A stretch of 64,000 bases of DNA from the NCBI GenBank assembly GCA_023055505.1, contig JALIRH010000002.1, forward strand, positions 39,131,733-39,195,732. The letters are read 5' to 3'. The translations under genes were made by a program, and so were the position numbers. This DNA is from Callipepla californica brunnescens. Taxonomy: Eukaryota > Chordata > Aves > Galliformes > Odontophoridae. The notes under the pieces are model-generated. The model made no database searches. It worked only from the letters and a program-made list of their open reading frames with translations, and had not been told where the DNA came from. Position 1 is the stretch's first letter, and every line of letters begins with the position of its first letter. Positions 38,237-49,863 of this stretch are shown piece by piece.

Positions 38237-38740
38237 TGTGGCACAGTCAACACACTGAAGGGTTGTGATCCAGAGGGACCTTGATAGGGCAATCCCAAAC
38301 ACAGGCTGAGTGGATAAAGGAATGAGAGTAGCCCTCAGGAGAAGGACTTAGGAGTATTCATTGACAGAAATCTCTACATGAGCCAGCAATCACATGTCAG
38401 CTCACAGCCCAGAAAGCCAACGGTACACTGGGCTTCATCAAAAGAAGCACGACCAGAAGGGTGAAAGAGGTGACTTGTCCCCCTCTGCAGTACTGTATTC
38501 AGCTCTGGTGCCCCCAGCACAAAAAAAGATGCAAAGCTGTTGGAGTAGGTCTAGAGGAGGCCACGAAAATCATCAGAGGGGCGCAGGCTGCTCAGAGAAG
38601 TTGTGATGTCCCATCCCTGGAGGCATCCAAGGTCAGGCTGATGGGGCCCTGAGCAGCTGCATCTAGTGGGAGGTGCCACAGCTCCATGCGCTGGAGCTGG
38701 ATGATCTTTAAGGTCCCTTCCAACCCAGATCATTCTGTGG
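38237..38740 (+). mobile_element. CR1 LINE copy with two internal deletions
   Basis: A + strand CR1 copy. It begins near 'tgtggcacagtcaacacact' (38238) and 'ccagagggaccttgataggg' (38270), then jumps at about 38289 to 'caatcccaaacacaggctga', dropping a segment present in typical copies. It continues through 'agcccagaaagccaacggta' (about 38406) and 'gaggaggccacgaaaatcat' (about 38552). At about 38580 it jumps to 'caggctgctcagagaagttg', losing roughly 200 or more bases by comparison with the copy at 26339. It ends with 'gatgatctttaaggtccctt' (about 38701) and 'cattctgtgg'. The lost lengths are estimates from memory of the family and from the other copy here. Confidence 0.9.
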
Positions 38741-41700
38741 TGCCATGTCCAGGAAAAACAGCGGATTTCTCCATTATTACATTCTCTTTCAAACATTCTG
38801 ATCCCAAACTTGTCACATCTGACACCGAAACCATTGTTCAACTTCAGCAATGAGGTTGGTGTCAGTGTGAAAATTATTTTAATTGCAAAATGCATTGAAT
38901 CCTTTGCATGAATACTTCAGAACAAAATGTGACTTTGACATTAAAGCCAATTATTATTTATATTTTAATATCACTGACAACATTTTTATTTTAAAACCCG
39001 CTCCAGTGAGCGATGGGAGGCATGCAGTAAAGTCTGAAAGAATGCAATAAAAGCAACATAATTCATAACTGGGAATGTTACTTTTGGCTTACAGAAGGAA
39101 ACTGGTTTAAAAAAAAAAAACACCAAACAAATGCATAGTAACAGCAAGTTTCAAAGAATATGCTAAGCATCTGGGCATCTTATGCAATCTGGAGATTAAA
39201 TGCCTCATAAATCCTGCATCAGAAAGGCTATGTAGGTCTGGTTTTCCATATAGGAAACTCTACTAGGAGCTCTTCATTTGGGACTGTTTCTTCCCTAATG
39301 TAGATGAGAAGAAGAATGAATCAAAGAAGAGAAAGGGAATCAGGATTATTCTCCACTGGGCAGTCAGCCCACTCCTAGCATCCAACTCTGTATTGCAACC
39401 TCTGCATTCTTTGACAGCATCTGAAAATCTATGTTTAACCCCTGATTTATTCCCCTGGGAGGTCGGAGTTGGAGCTGAATTCTCCCCAGCAGTGATTAAC
39501 TTCACTTATTTCCTTCCTGCTACAGCTAAACCCAAGTATCTTACATTTTTATTTTTCCAAATGGCACTAAGCTGAAAACAAATAGAAAACAATCAAATGG
39601 AAGATAATTGAGATCAGCTTATCTGCTCAGACACTCAGCAAGCATGGCTAACAGAGCTCAAAACTTGCACACAAAAGATGAGAGTATTTCTTACAGTACT
39701 GTGTGGAAAGCCAAGCTGGCTTTTCCAACAGGAATCTGTAATCAGCAAATGCTGACTTATCAAACGCAACATCTACCACTGGCATTCTCTACTTCTGATA
39801 AACTTTGTAGGAAAGGTTTCTCAGGTCTATGGTAGAATTTCTCTTAAAAGGCCAAAAGAAGTACCTGCACAAGAAGAAGTCAGGACATCCACTGACGACT
39901 GAGAAGTCAGATGTTTGGATCCCTTACTCCATCACTACTGCTTAGAATCCCTGAAACTGGAATGCCACAAGGAAAAACAACTGTCCTTACCTCTGGGCTC
40001 TCATGACTCCCATAGAGAAGGGTATGGCAAGTCAGAAGAAAGAGGGACAGGGAGAAGAAAGAGGAGGGCAGAGTAACAGAGTAACAGGTAAATAAATGAA
40101 GAGATGGGATACACTGGAGGCAAAATGATGGTGCAATTAGAGAGAGAAAAGGAGTAAGCTGCTATAATAGAAACTTTCTTGCTCAAAGCATGTGTGCCTT
40201 ACTTATGAATCACAACAGTATCGAATGCCATTAATTGATGTTCCTATGAGCCTTTCTGTCATTTCCGGAGCTGCTTAGAAAACCCAGCATGAGTCAGTTC
40301 AGGTTTTAATGCAGGTTTTCTCTGAGGTTTCAGTTTGTATATTCCTTGTGTCATAACAACATCTGCAGTGTCTGCTCCCAGCAGCCTGAGTGCTTCACAT
40401 TTCTCACACCAGGCAAACCCGCAAATTGACAATTAACTTATCTCAAATAACACACAAAATACGTCTCCCTGCAGGGTCGCTCCGTAGTGTCAAATAGCAT
40501 TCCTTCTTAACCGAAGCCATCACTCCCTCCACCAGGACTAACATGGATATCAGCTGTGAAGAGTGGGAGGAGCCGTTCAACGGCTGCCTTTCCCCTATCA
40601 CTCACGATACACAAGAGTAACTGCACCACTCAACCCGTACTCCTTCACCAGCTGTGTGCCTGTAAGCTTCTCTAAAATGCCTCATAAGTAGGGAGATAAG
40701 AAAATAGCAACCAGTATTACAGCATGCCTTCACTGCTCATTGTGGAAGCCCAAATGACCAGACGTAAAGCTCAAGCTGGAGATGAGGGCACCTTCTTGCT
40801 CTCCCTAATTCACTCTACAGTGTAAAAGCTTTCAAATGTTTCTTCCCCATACACAAAAAGGCAAAAGCAGCTGCTAACACATGCTGTTATTCTGGAGGCT
40901 GCTAATACAAATCAGGAAGAAATGTATAGCTCTCACTATTCATGCACAGTTGTTGGGATGGAGTCAAATAATTGAGCAATAAATCAAGTGAGCCAAAAGT
41001 CTAAACATCCCTCCGGCTCCCTAAGGCAACTGTACCAGTCTTCATCCTCGTGGTTAATAGTGCTTAATCCTCACCCAAATGACAGGAAGGCACAGTTTCC
41101 TGATGGATGGCAAGGATTTCCCAAGTGATTCTTGCAGGTATATGCAAGACCACTACTTATATACAGAAGGCTGGGGGAAGAAGGGACTCTTCCTCGCTTA
41201 TTTTGACAGCTTGGAAAATTTTTTACTAGAATTAAAAATAGAGCTCTGCAATTGTTGGACTGAACCTTGTACATCACTACGTGATGTTATGATATGGAAT
41301 GCTGACAACAAAAATCATAAAACCACGAAAAACCTTGAAATAATTCAGGATTTTGTAGTGATTTCCAGTATCTAATGCTGTCTCCAGTCCACCCACCTCA
41401 ATAACAAAATGGTAAGATGTGAATCAACAGCCCGAGCCTGTATTACCCATCACAGCCTTACAGATTACACTTATAAACTGAGCAGCTGCAAAAGCCTTTG
41501 GGAAAATCTTTGTTTACTGTCAATATCTGTATTTGATTCTTCTCAGATGCTCTGTTTTTCACTGGCTACCGAGTACCTCAGTACTTAAAGCAAGTAGCAC
41601 TTGTGGTGTTTCCAAAGGCTTCCCGTTTCCCCAGCCCCTTGAGTTTCACAGAAATACCACTCAGAGACCTGCTATTATGTTCTTGTTCCTTCCTCCAGGA

Positions 41701-42639
41701 GTGTAGAATTATACTAATCTTTCACCACTTTACAATGAAACTAAAACTTTCATTTTTCTCCAAAGAAAAAACCCAGTGCTTTCCTGTAGTACGTGCTGAG
41801 TCAATGCGCATCGAGAAACAAGCGGACCCTGCTTCTGAATGCCGCGACTTCATTGATGTGGCTGCTGAATGCTTCTGGACCAGAAGGATTAAAGCCGGGT
41901 TTTTTAAAGACAAAGTGAGTCAGATTACAAATGCCTAGGTTTATCAGAACGACCATTCACTTTCTTAGGGTAAGCCCTATATAAACAAGGGGTGGATAAA
42001 GAAAAACAGATACTGTAAATTGCACCACGGGAACAGCAGTGCTGAGACACACTGACTTCAGTGTGATGCTGAAGAACAGGATTACAGAATCGTATGGAAT
42101 CACAGAAGGATTAGGCATGTAAGCACTAGCATGCTAATATCAGGGTAAAAAGTCTTCAAACTAAAAGGAAGGTGACATGTTTTGGCGCTGGGTCTGATGG
42201 GCACAAACCTCACCAGCAACCCAGACTGCTACACAGCCATGTTTCAGACAAAGTAGCCCAGCGTGCAAAGCAGGGTTTGTGTCGTCTTTACACCAAGCAT
42301 AGGAGGCCCCCTGCCTGTACTCTTTGAGTGGCCCTGAGCCCATGGTGGTAGGTGCCAGGTGCCCCAGGGTTGGCCCAGGAGCACACATGACAGTACTGTC
42401 CAACAGCAGCCAGGCGACAATGGCCAGCATTTGCAGAAGGATTAGCCAACGCTGCATGCTTTCCTTGGCTGTGGCTTTTTGCTTTTTACTCATCATCCAA
42501 TATGCATTACCGAAATTCTCTATGGCTAGTAATCAGAGGAGGCTTTTCTGTTACGTTTCCTCATCACCGGGAATGGCAGACAACAAGACTTTGTGATGGA
42601 GATGCTCCCTCCATGTCAACATCTGTATGGCTGCAGCTG
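38741..42639. other. Non-coding stretch, no gene seen
   Basis: AT-rich at 38.85-39.25 kb, with a 12-base A run at 39109-39120. A purine-rich segment lies at about 40024-40100 with a short CAGAGTAA tandem. Frames of 111 codons at 41603-41938 (+) and 42161-42496 (-) are unrecognised and probably chance. A weak CR1 tail trace lies at 42082. Confidence 0.65.
42082..42109 (-). mobile_element. Possible CR1 tail remnant
   Basis: 'ttacagaatcgtatggaatc' followed by 'acagaagg' resembles the reverse complement of the CR1 terminal repeat ('gattctgtg' units). No element body follows to the right, so it is either a nearly complete 5' truncation or a chance match. Confidence 0.3.
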
Positions 42640-43134
42640 CTTTGGTGCTCTCCTCCTCAGTTTGAAGAAGACAGGGATCTCCCAGAAGGAGCCCAGTGGA
42701 AGGCCACAAAAATGACAAAGGGCCTGAAGCACCTCTTGTATGAGAAAAGGCTGAGTAACCCAGGTCTGTTCAGCCTGGGGAAATGAAGACTGAGGGGGAT
42801 CTGATAAATGTTTACAAATACCTAAAGGGAGGTGGGAGGCAAATAAATGGGGCCAGGCTGTTCTTGGTGGTGCAACACAGCACAACAAGTAATGGACTAA
42901 AATGTGAATATAGGAAGTTCCATACTAACATGTGGAAAAACTTTCTCACATTAAGAGTGTCAGCACTGGAACAGGATGCCCAGAGAGCTTGTGGAGTCTC
43001 CTTCTACAGAGATATTCAAGCCCTGTCTGTACGCCTACCTGTGCAACCTATTGTAGGATACCTGCTTTAGCAGGGGGGTGGATTTGATGATCTCTTGAAG
43101 TCCCTTCCAGCCCCTGTGATTCTGTGCAATTCTG
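42640..43134 (+). mobile_element. CR1 LINE, 3'-end fragment
   Basis: A + strand CR1 copy. Landmarks are 'ctcctcctcagtttgaagaa' (about 42650), 'gaaaaggctgagtaacccag' (about 42743), 'ctgttcagcctggggaaatg' (about 42767), 'gtttacaaatacctaaaggg' (about 42810), 'gtggagtctccttctacaga' (about 42990), 'gcctacctgtgcaacctatt' (about 43033) and 'agtcccttccagcccctgtg' (about 43099), ending 'attctgtgcaattctg'. It shares distinctive words with the copy at 56556 ('taacccag', 'aggaagttccatac', 'attgtagg'), so the two are likely the same subfamily. The left boundary is approximate. Confidence 0.93.
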
Positions 43135-45995
43135 CCTACTCTCTAGCTGTCAGCCGTGCAATGTCAGAGGTGGACTTATGTCAAATGTGCACTTTAAGGT
43201 CCAACTCTGTTCAGCCAAATCTAAGCAGTCATGTTTGCATCATAACCAGGATGCAGATAACTAATACCAAATGTAAGTTCCAGTTTCCAGACCTTCCTCC
43301 CTGTGATGCTGACGTACTTCACACTGGCCTGGTGCGCTGACTTTACTTCCTTGCTGCTAATTTTTCCTGTTAAGCACAGATCCACACTCACAAACAGCTA
43401 GGGCTGGAAAGATTAGGTGCATGTGCTGAGGAGCTTGGATGCCAATTGTCCCACCATCACACAGGCTTCTGGTTCTTCTCTCTCCTACCCTCACCTCTCA
43501 GATGGGTGCAGAAAATCTGCCTTCTTCACTGTGGCTTTGAGCAACCTCCAGTACAGACATGATGGACTGTGAAAACTTCTAGTGCAGATAAGAGTTTTCC
43601 TTGAAAACAAAATATTTTCTCTCCCATAAAATCAAAGCAAGGCCCTCTCTTAGGCAGCCTGTTTATTCTGGGCAATAATTTAAACATTTGAAACTTGTGG
43701 AGTTTCTTTTTATTTTGCTGGAGGGAGAAAACGGAGAGGAAAAGTGCCACTCACAACCCAGATCAATGGGCCTGACTAAGGGGAGAAAGCTTGGGGACGT
43801 TTGTAACACCATCTGATCATACAGTACTGCTGCTAAATGCAGAGACCTCACTGCTGGCTCAGGAAGTCCTCAAGCCATGGATACCTCTGTGCTGGGAAAA
43901 CGTTCTGAATTAGTGTCAGCTCGTTACCCACCTCCGGTACCTCTGTTGGATCCACATGCAGCATCCCACAGCTTTGTGCAAGCTCTTAAGCTCACACAGA
44001 GCATTGCTGTACTCAGATCTCCTCTGGCAGCAGAGAACAGGCCTAGGGGCGTCCTGGCAGCCAAGCACATAAATTGCTGTAACCCCTGGCATTAGCTGGG
44101 ATAAGGGGACTGCTCTGAGAAGGGATCTGCCGCAGTGCTGGGCAGCTTTTCTCCCCACTCTCACTCTGAGAGCACAGCTCCTGTCTTGGGATGCTCCCTC
44201 AGCTGTCGGCGGCCGTCATGCAGCACAAGCAGGTTCAGGCTGTTCAGCCTGACAGATTTCCCCATGGACTAGAAAAGCAAATCCTTTCTTGCCCCTTGCC
44301 AAGTGACTTCTTGTTCCCTTTGTTTTAAAGAGAAAAGGAATTCTTGTTTTTCCACTGAATAAGATACCTGGTATTCGGCAGCTACATGTTTGTTCTGGGA
44401 GAGGCAGAAAGGGCTCAGTGTAAGCTTACTACGCTTCAGCACAAATGAAAATAGAAAGGATGCCTCTTCAAAAAGCTGTGCACAAAGCAGCCAATGCCTG
44501 TTCGTATTAGTGTGTGTTTTCCAAGGAGGCAGTGTCTACTGTGGCTGCTAGGAGGCCCATCAGCTAAGGTATGAAATCAGAATTATTTTTAGAAAAAATA
44601 CAGGCTGGTGGAGGAGGCAGCATACGATCAGAGATGCAAAAGATGTTCCTGGCTGTGGATCCGGTCTCCCCGGGGCTTAAAGGATATGGCTGTAACAAGA
44701 CCTTTTTGTGCACAAAAACAGGAAGAAATCTGGCTCAGCCTACAGCCTTATTTTTCACAGCACTCTCCTCTTCTCCATCTATGGTCCAGTTTGATAGTCT
44801 GTTCAGTGAGCAGCTAATGCACTGTTCCCTTGGATTTAGAAGACACTCAAGCAATATTAATTTTTAAAACTAATTTGCATTTTTTAGGCACCAGCTGGTG
44901 GATGTCCTAGCAGTTCTGCCTTCCAGTCTCAAACCTTTCTTGAAGGAAAATTTTCTCATCTGTCTTTTGATAGGGAAACCTCCCTCACTTAATTTTTAAG
45001 ACATGCACACTGACAATCTCTGCTGTGTGATCCCACTTACACAAACAGGAAAAACTAGTAAGGATAGGATAAGCTAGTAAGCCAAGCAATTATACACTGT
45101 CACTAACAGCTAGCTCACAGTCCCCAAATCAGTTCTGTACATCCCTGAAAACCCTTCTTGCTGTCCAACCAGGAGATGCCAAGACTGTAAGAAGCAGGCT
45201 TCTGCATTACAGAGTGCTGACATCTAACTTAAAGACAATGCAGCAGAACCTAGTCCCTGCTTCTAAACTAAAGCTGCATGGCTTGGGAACTAATTTCAGA
45301 CACTGAAAGACTGGGTTTTCTCACTATCAGAGTAACTACCTATTTTCATTGCAGGTTGAGAAGTGAGCTTTCAGGATTATCTCAGAAGGATAATTTGCAC
45401 CAGATTTCTGTTGTAAAGTTGGCTCAGGCAGTTTAGACAGCCCAACTAACTCCTGAGCTTTCCCACACCTGAACATGTATAGTGGCCACGTTTAAAAAGA
45501 TCTGGTCACTGCCTGTCCACCATAGCTTGGAGCCCATTCAAATTTCCATCCCTCACTATGCCATTGGTTAAGCCAACAAAAACTCTCTTTTTCAGGCTCA
45601 AGTGCTCCTTTCAAAGCTAAACTTGGACATCTCGTTTCAACTGCAAACAACAGGCCCAGCAAATTCAAGCAAGCCCCTCAGCGGTCTGAGACACTACACC
45701 ATCCAAATGTCCTGAAGAGGAACAGGCTCGGCCTTCCTCACAGCTGCAAAGTGACTACAGGTCTGGAAATACATCCCATAGCAAGTTATCTTCACTTTGA
45801 AAGTACTATTTTCAGTCTCATGCTGTTGGTCTGGCTCAATTCAATTGCTAGCAATGCCTAGAGAAAGGCAAACCCTAAGGAAAATGCAGCCCAAGCAGAA
45901 ATCTGGAAGTTAAAACCGAGTACCAAACTGCAAAAAGTAACAAACTAAACCAGAACAAAGACAAATACACTGTACTTGCTGTTTCTCTCATACAC

Positions 45996-46015
45996 TTTTT
46001 TTTTTTTTTTTTTTT
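45996..46015. repeat. Homopolymer T run, 20 bases
   Basis: Uninterrupted T run. The sequence to its right shows no TTTATT (antisense AATAAA) within the first 30 bases, so a - strand retrocopy is not supported. Confidence 0.9.
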
Positions 46016-47667
46016 CTGGAGTAGCTCAAGTTTTACTGGCCATATATAAGCTATAAAGGCAGAATAATTCACTGGTATGTGCATGACAAATCCTGTTTAT
46101 CCTTAATGATCCTCCAAGTGCCAGATTGTGCTGAAGTCAGACAGCTTTACTTATTGGATGGTTTTTACATAGGTAAGTTACGAATAATAACAAGGGAAAA
46201 CAATACAGTTTTTATCCTTTACTATGCAAAATCAAGAATAACTTCAACTTCTACATGCAGAAGTGGAACTTCAGGTATACATACCTGACTGTAACAAATC
46301 TAGGAGACTGCACCTTAAGATGGATTCAGGGGAAATATCTTGGTGTAAATTACATCTTCATCTTTCTGGCAACACCTGAAAATAGATCTCTGAGGGGGAG
46401 TGAAAACTGGGGTGTCTCATAAAGACGGTGCCTCCAGACTTTTGTTAGTTCCATTTTTCATTCTGATCTTAACCTACACAGTTCTATGTTTAATCTAACT
46501 GCACTTTCCAATCCTTTAAAATTAAAACTACTGTAACTTAACAGTATGTTTGGCTTCTGGAGCACTGCATGGCAAGAAATCCTGTCACACATCCACAATA
46601 CAGTGTCTGATCTCACAGCAGCTTTCTGGGAAATGTCATTTGGTATTCCAGCAGTTGTTACACTCATTTTGTTTAGCAAGAGTAGCAGGAACTTAAAAAG
46701 TCCTAACAGCAATTCTCAATCTCTTGCCCCTGTGATCAAAGCAGAAGCAAGTGTGGGGTGAGTCCCCTTTCTGGGTTGTTTTGCTTCCTTTGCAAGATGG
46801 GTCCTGGAGAATATACTGGGCAAACAGAAGGCTCGTGAAGTTTGGTGGGCAGTGTGCCCACAGGCAGTTGCATTCTTAAATGTAGTAGTCCCCAGCTGGG
46901 TAATGCCTGCATGTGTCAAGTCATCCTGTACAGAGCAGGCTAAAAACCTAGGGCCAAGAAGAGGATTTCTGTATGCAGGTACTGTCTTAAGCCCATCTGC
47001 TAAGCTACATCTCTATCATTTCTCCATGATAAATGTCTAGATGGAAAATCTCAGTAAGTTATTTTAGGTGGGGATTTTTTTCTGTCCACGTGAAGATGTA
47101 CATGAGTACACAATAAACATTAAATCAAGAAGCTTTCTTGCTTTTAGACCCTGTTTGTTCCCTGCTCTGTTCACTTATCCTTGCTTTGCTTGTGACCTTT
47201 ATAAACAATTCAGTTTACAACGGAACGGCACAAGAAGTCACAATTTTACCATTAACTTCTGATTTCACGAAGATTACTTTTCATTCCCATTGCTTCTGCA
47301 CGCAGAGATCCTCTCGCATTATCTGAAGCACTGCATCCTCCCTGCATGCCTCTTTGCTTTGCCCTTTGGCAGGCGAGACGCCCTAAAATAATCTGACGGA
47401 CGGAAACACAATTGCTTTTACAAGCACAATACTTCATTATGTATTTGTTTTGAAAACAGCTTCCAGAGCCTACAGTATGTCAGCAAAAGCCAAAGAAAGA
47501 ATGTTGATGCTGTTACAAGGTCAGCCTGTCAGAGACTGTAGGCAGCACTGCTGGCATGCCATCAAGTTATCACCATGGCAAACATGGCAGCTCGCAGGCA
47601 ATGATTCAGCTGCTCTGACAATACTGAGGCTCCAGCTAAATGTGAAGATGAGTTACTCATACTGCCT

Positions 47668-47688
47668 CACACACACGCGCACGCACAC
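47668..47688. repeat. (CA)n/(CG) alternating tract, 21 bases
   Basis: Perfect purine-pyrimidine alternation containing CACACA followed by CGCG and CGCA. Methylation-prone and Z-DNA-prone in principle. Confidence 0.8.
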
Positions 47689-47817
47689 TACCTTGGGAGT
47701 TTCCTGATGTCTGTTTGTGTTTTTGTAGATGGGCACAGGGTTTAAGAAGGAATAAAAGCAGCATGCTTGGGGCTGACAAACCACAGACAGAGCACCTTCT
47801 CCTCATACACGTATGCC

Positions 47818-47868
47818 GCGTATGTATATGCACAGATATATTACAGATATGCGCATGCATACATACAC
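47818..47868. repeat. Pair of alternating purine-pyrimidine tracts
   Basis: Positions 47818-47834 (17 bases) and 47847-47868 (22 bases, including 'atatgcgcatgcat') each alternate purine and pyrimidine without a break. They are separated by 12 bases and lie 130 bases from the tract at 47668. Confidence 0.75.
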
Positions 47869-49440
47869 CTCGTGCTGATTTCATGTTACTATAAACAAGT
47901 TTTTCCTGAAGCAACAGAAATAGTGAAACCTGATTCCCGAAAGACTTCCTTCCGTTGGATACAATTTCCAGCTTTCTCCCTCTGTGGCACAACTTCTGCA
48001 CCTTCAGTGGAGGCAGTGACCTTCCCTGCAATACCAACATGTGCAGGGCAGGTCAGGGCATGGGTGGTTTGGCTCCCACTGCCAACAGGCTGTAACTGCT
48101 GAGCCCTGCTCTCCTGTTGCTCCAGGGGGGCTTCATCTGGCTTCTTCCCTCCGTTCAGTTGTCAAGATTTTAATAATAGGAGCTTAGTAATTCTTGAAAT
48201 CTCTGCCTTTTGCACTTACATTGTTATCCTGCTACTATACAGTGAATGTTAACATCAGCAATGTTCACAATTCCATTTAATACACTTGGAAAACATCCCT
48301 TATTGGGATATATATGCTTATAGGCTACTCGTAAAGTGCAGCTCCTTTTAAAACTATGGCATTTGGCAGTGTGCAGAGCTGCTCTGTTAAATGCACAACT
48401 TTCACTTGAGTTTCTTTATTGCGATGTTGCATTATGAATACACTGTTAATTTTGAGGGATCTAGGAGGACAATTTAAATCAGGAATGAAAAGATGGCTTG
48501 AGATAAACTACCTCCAACAAACACTTCAGGGTTGTCAGGAGACAATGCCAGCAGTTTGCTCTGAAAAGTCTTTTTCCAAGCTGAAGCAAGCTATAAAGTC
48601 TGTTTTGCTACATGAGGTGTTTTGATCCAAGTTTTAATATATTAAAAAACTAAAAGAGCTTTTGTATCCGGATGTGCCCTACAGCCATGTCCTCACTCCA
48701 TGTTAGGGCAAGAACTGTGCGTACATCAGCTCTCTCATCTGCCTGCCTTGGCCTGCACCCAGCAGCCTGCAGCTTTTCTAGAGGAAGGGAAACCAGGCAC
48801 AGGGAGTCTTACTGGAGCCCTGTGGGGAAGGAAGAAATAAGCTTCCATTTACCACCCAACACATCCTCCAGCAAAAACGCACCAGTCTTTCTGTATGAGC
48901 AGATTCTTCCCCAGGAAAGGCCCGAGGTGGCTGCTCACCTGGTAGGGTGATGCATGAGGAATGGCCAGGAACAGGGCTTGCAGGGTGATGAGCAAGCCCA
49001 CACAAGAGAGTCACATAGGCTGCAGTGGGGACTGTGCTGCCACTGCCCAGAGGAACCTCTCAATTAAGGAATCTTTGATTTGTAGGAGAATATGGACTGA
49101 GCAGCCCCTGTAAATGTGGTTCCCCCTGCTCTTGCCCCATAATGGGTGAAAACATGCAGTGGAAACACAGCCTGCAGCAAGATTCAGAAACCTGGCTGCT
49201 TAGAAAACAGTAGCATTAATGTGTATTTCCTAGCAGTCTCTGAAGGGCAGTTCAGGAAGTCTGCTAATTTTTCTAAGACAGGCTGTTAATAGGGGAACAT
49301 CAAAAAATACAGTCTTTTGAAATGCAAGGGTTTCTTTCTGGAAGCACTTGGGCCCTTGGATGCTTCAGAGCTCTCAAGAGATTAGACCAAATCACTGATG
49401 ACAATAAGCATCTACATGCATTTACTCAACTGACCTTAGT

Positions 49441-49863
49441 ACCATAGAATATCCCGAGCTGGAAGGAACTCTCAAGGGTCATGGAGTCCAACCCCTGGTT
49501 ACACACAGGACAACCAAACCCTGTGTTTGAGAGTACTGTCCAGTGCTCCTTGAACTCAAGCACTTGGGGTTGTGCCCACTGACCTGGCAGCCTGCTTCAT
49601 GCCCTCCACTCTCTGCTGCAGAACCTTTCCCTAATCCTCCCCTGACTCAGCTCCATGCCATCCCCTTGGGCCCTATTGCTGTCACAGAGAGCAGAGCTCA
49701 GCCCTGTCCCTCCACTCCCTGTGAGGAGCTGCAGCTGCCCTGGGCCTCCCCTCTGCTCCTCTGCCCTGGCCTGAGCAAACCAAGAGAACTCATCTGCTCC
49801 TCACACACCTTGCCCTCCAGACCCTTTACCATCGTCATCTATGACTCTTTTGGAACCTTCAAC
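49441..49863 (-). mobile_element. CR1 LINE, 3'-end fragment
   Basis: 'catagaatatcccgagctgg' (49443), then 'atggagtccaacccctggtt' (about 49481), 'gaacctttccctaatcctcc' (about 49621), 'ccctattgctgtcacagaga' (about 49671) and 'cttgccctccagacccttta' (about 49809) follow the reverse complement of a CR1 3' region, so the element reads on the - strand. Several short internal deletions are visible relative to the family layout as I know it. The 125-codon frame on the + strand (49543-49920) is an antisense artefact of the repeat. Confidence 0.92.

Larger units (their letters stand above)
43135..49440. other. Non-coding stretch, no gene seen
   Basis: Mixed composition. It holds a 20-base T run at 45996, several frames under 130 codons with no recognisable domain, and alternating purine-pyrimidine tracts at 47.67 and 47.82-47.87 kb. 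The segment 47250-47650 has a conserved-element look, noted under findings. No interspersed repeat was recognised. Confidence 0.65.

Noticed and set aside
45996..46015. T run as a - strand retrocopy tail
   Set aside because: No antisense AATAAA lies in the 30 bases to its right, and no gene body was recognised.
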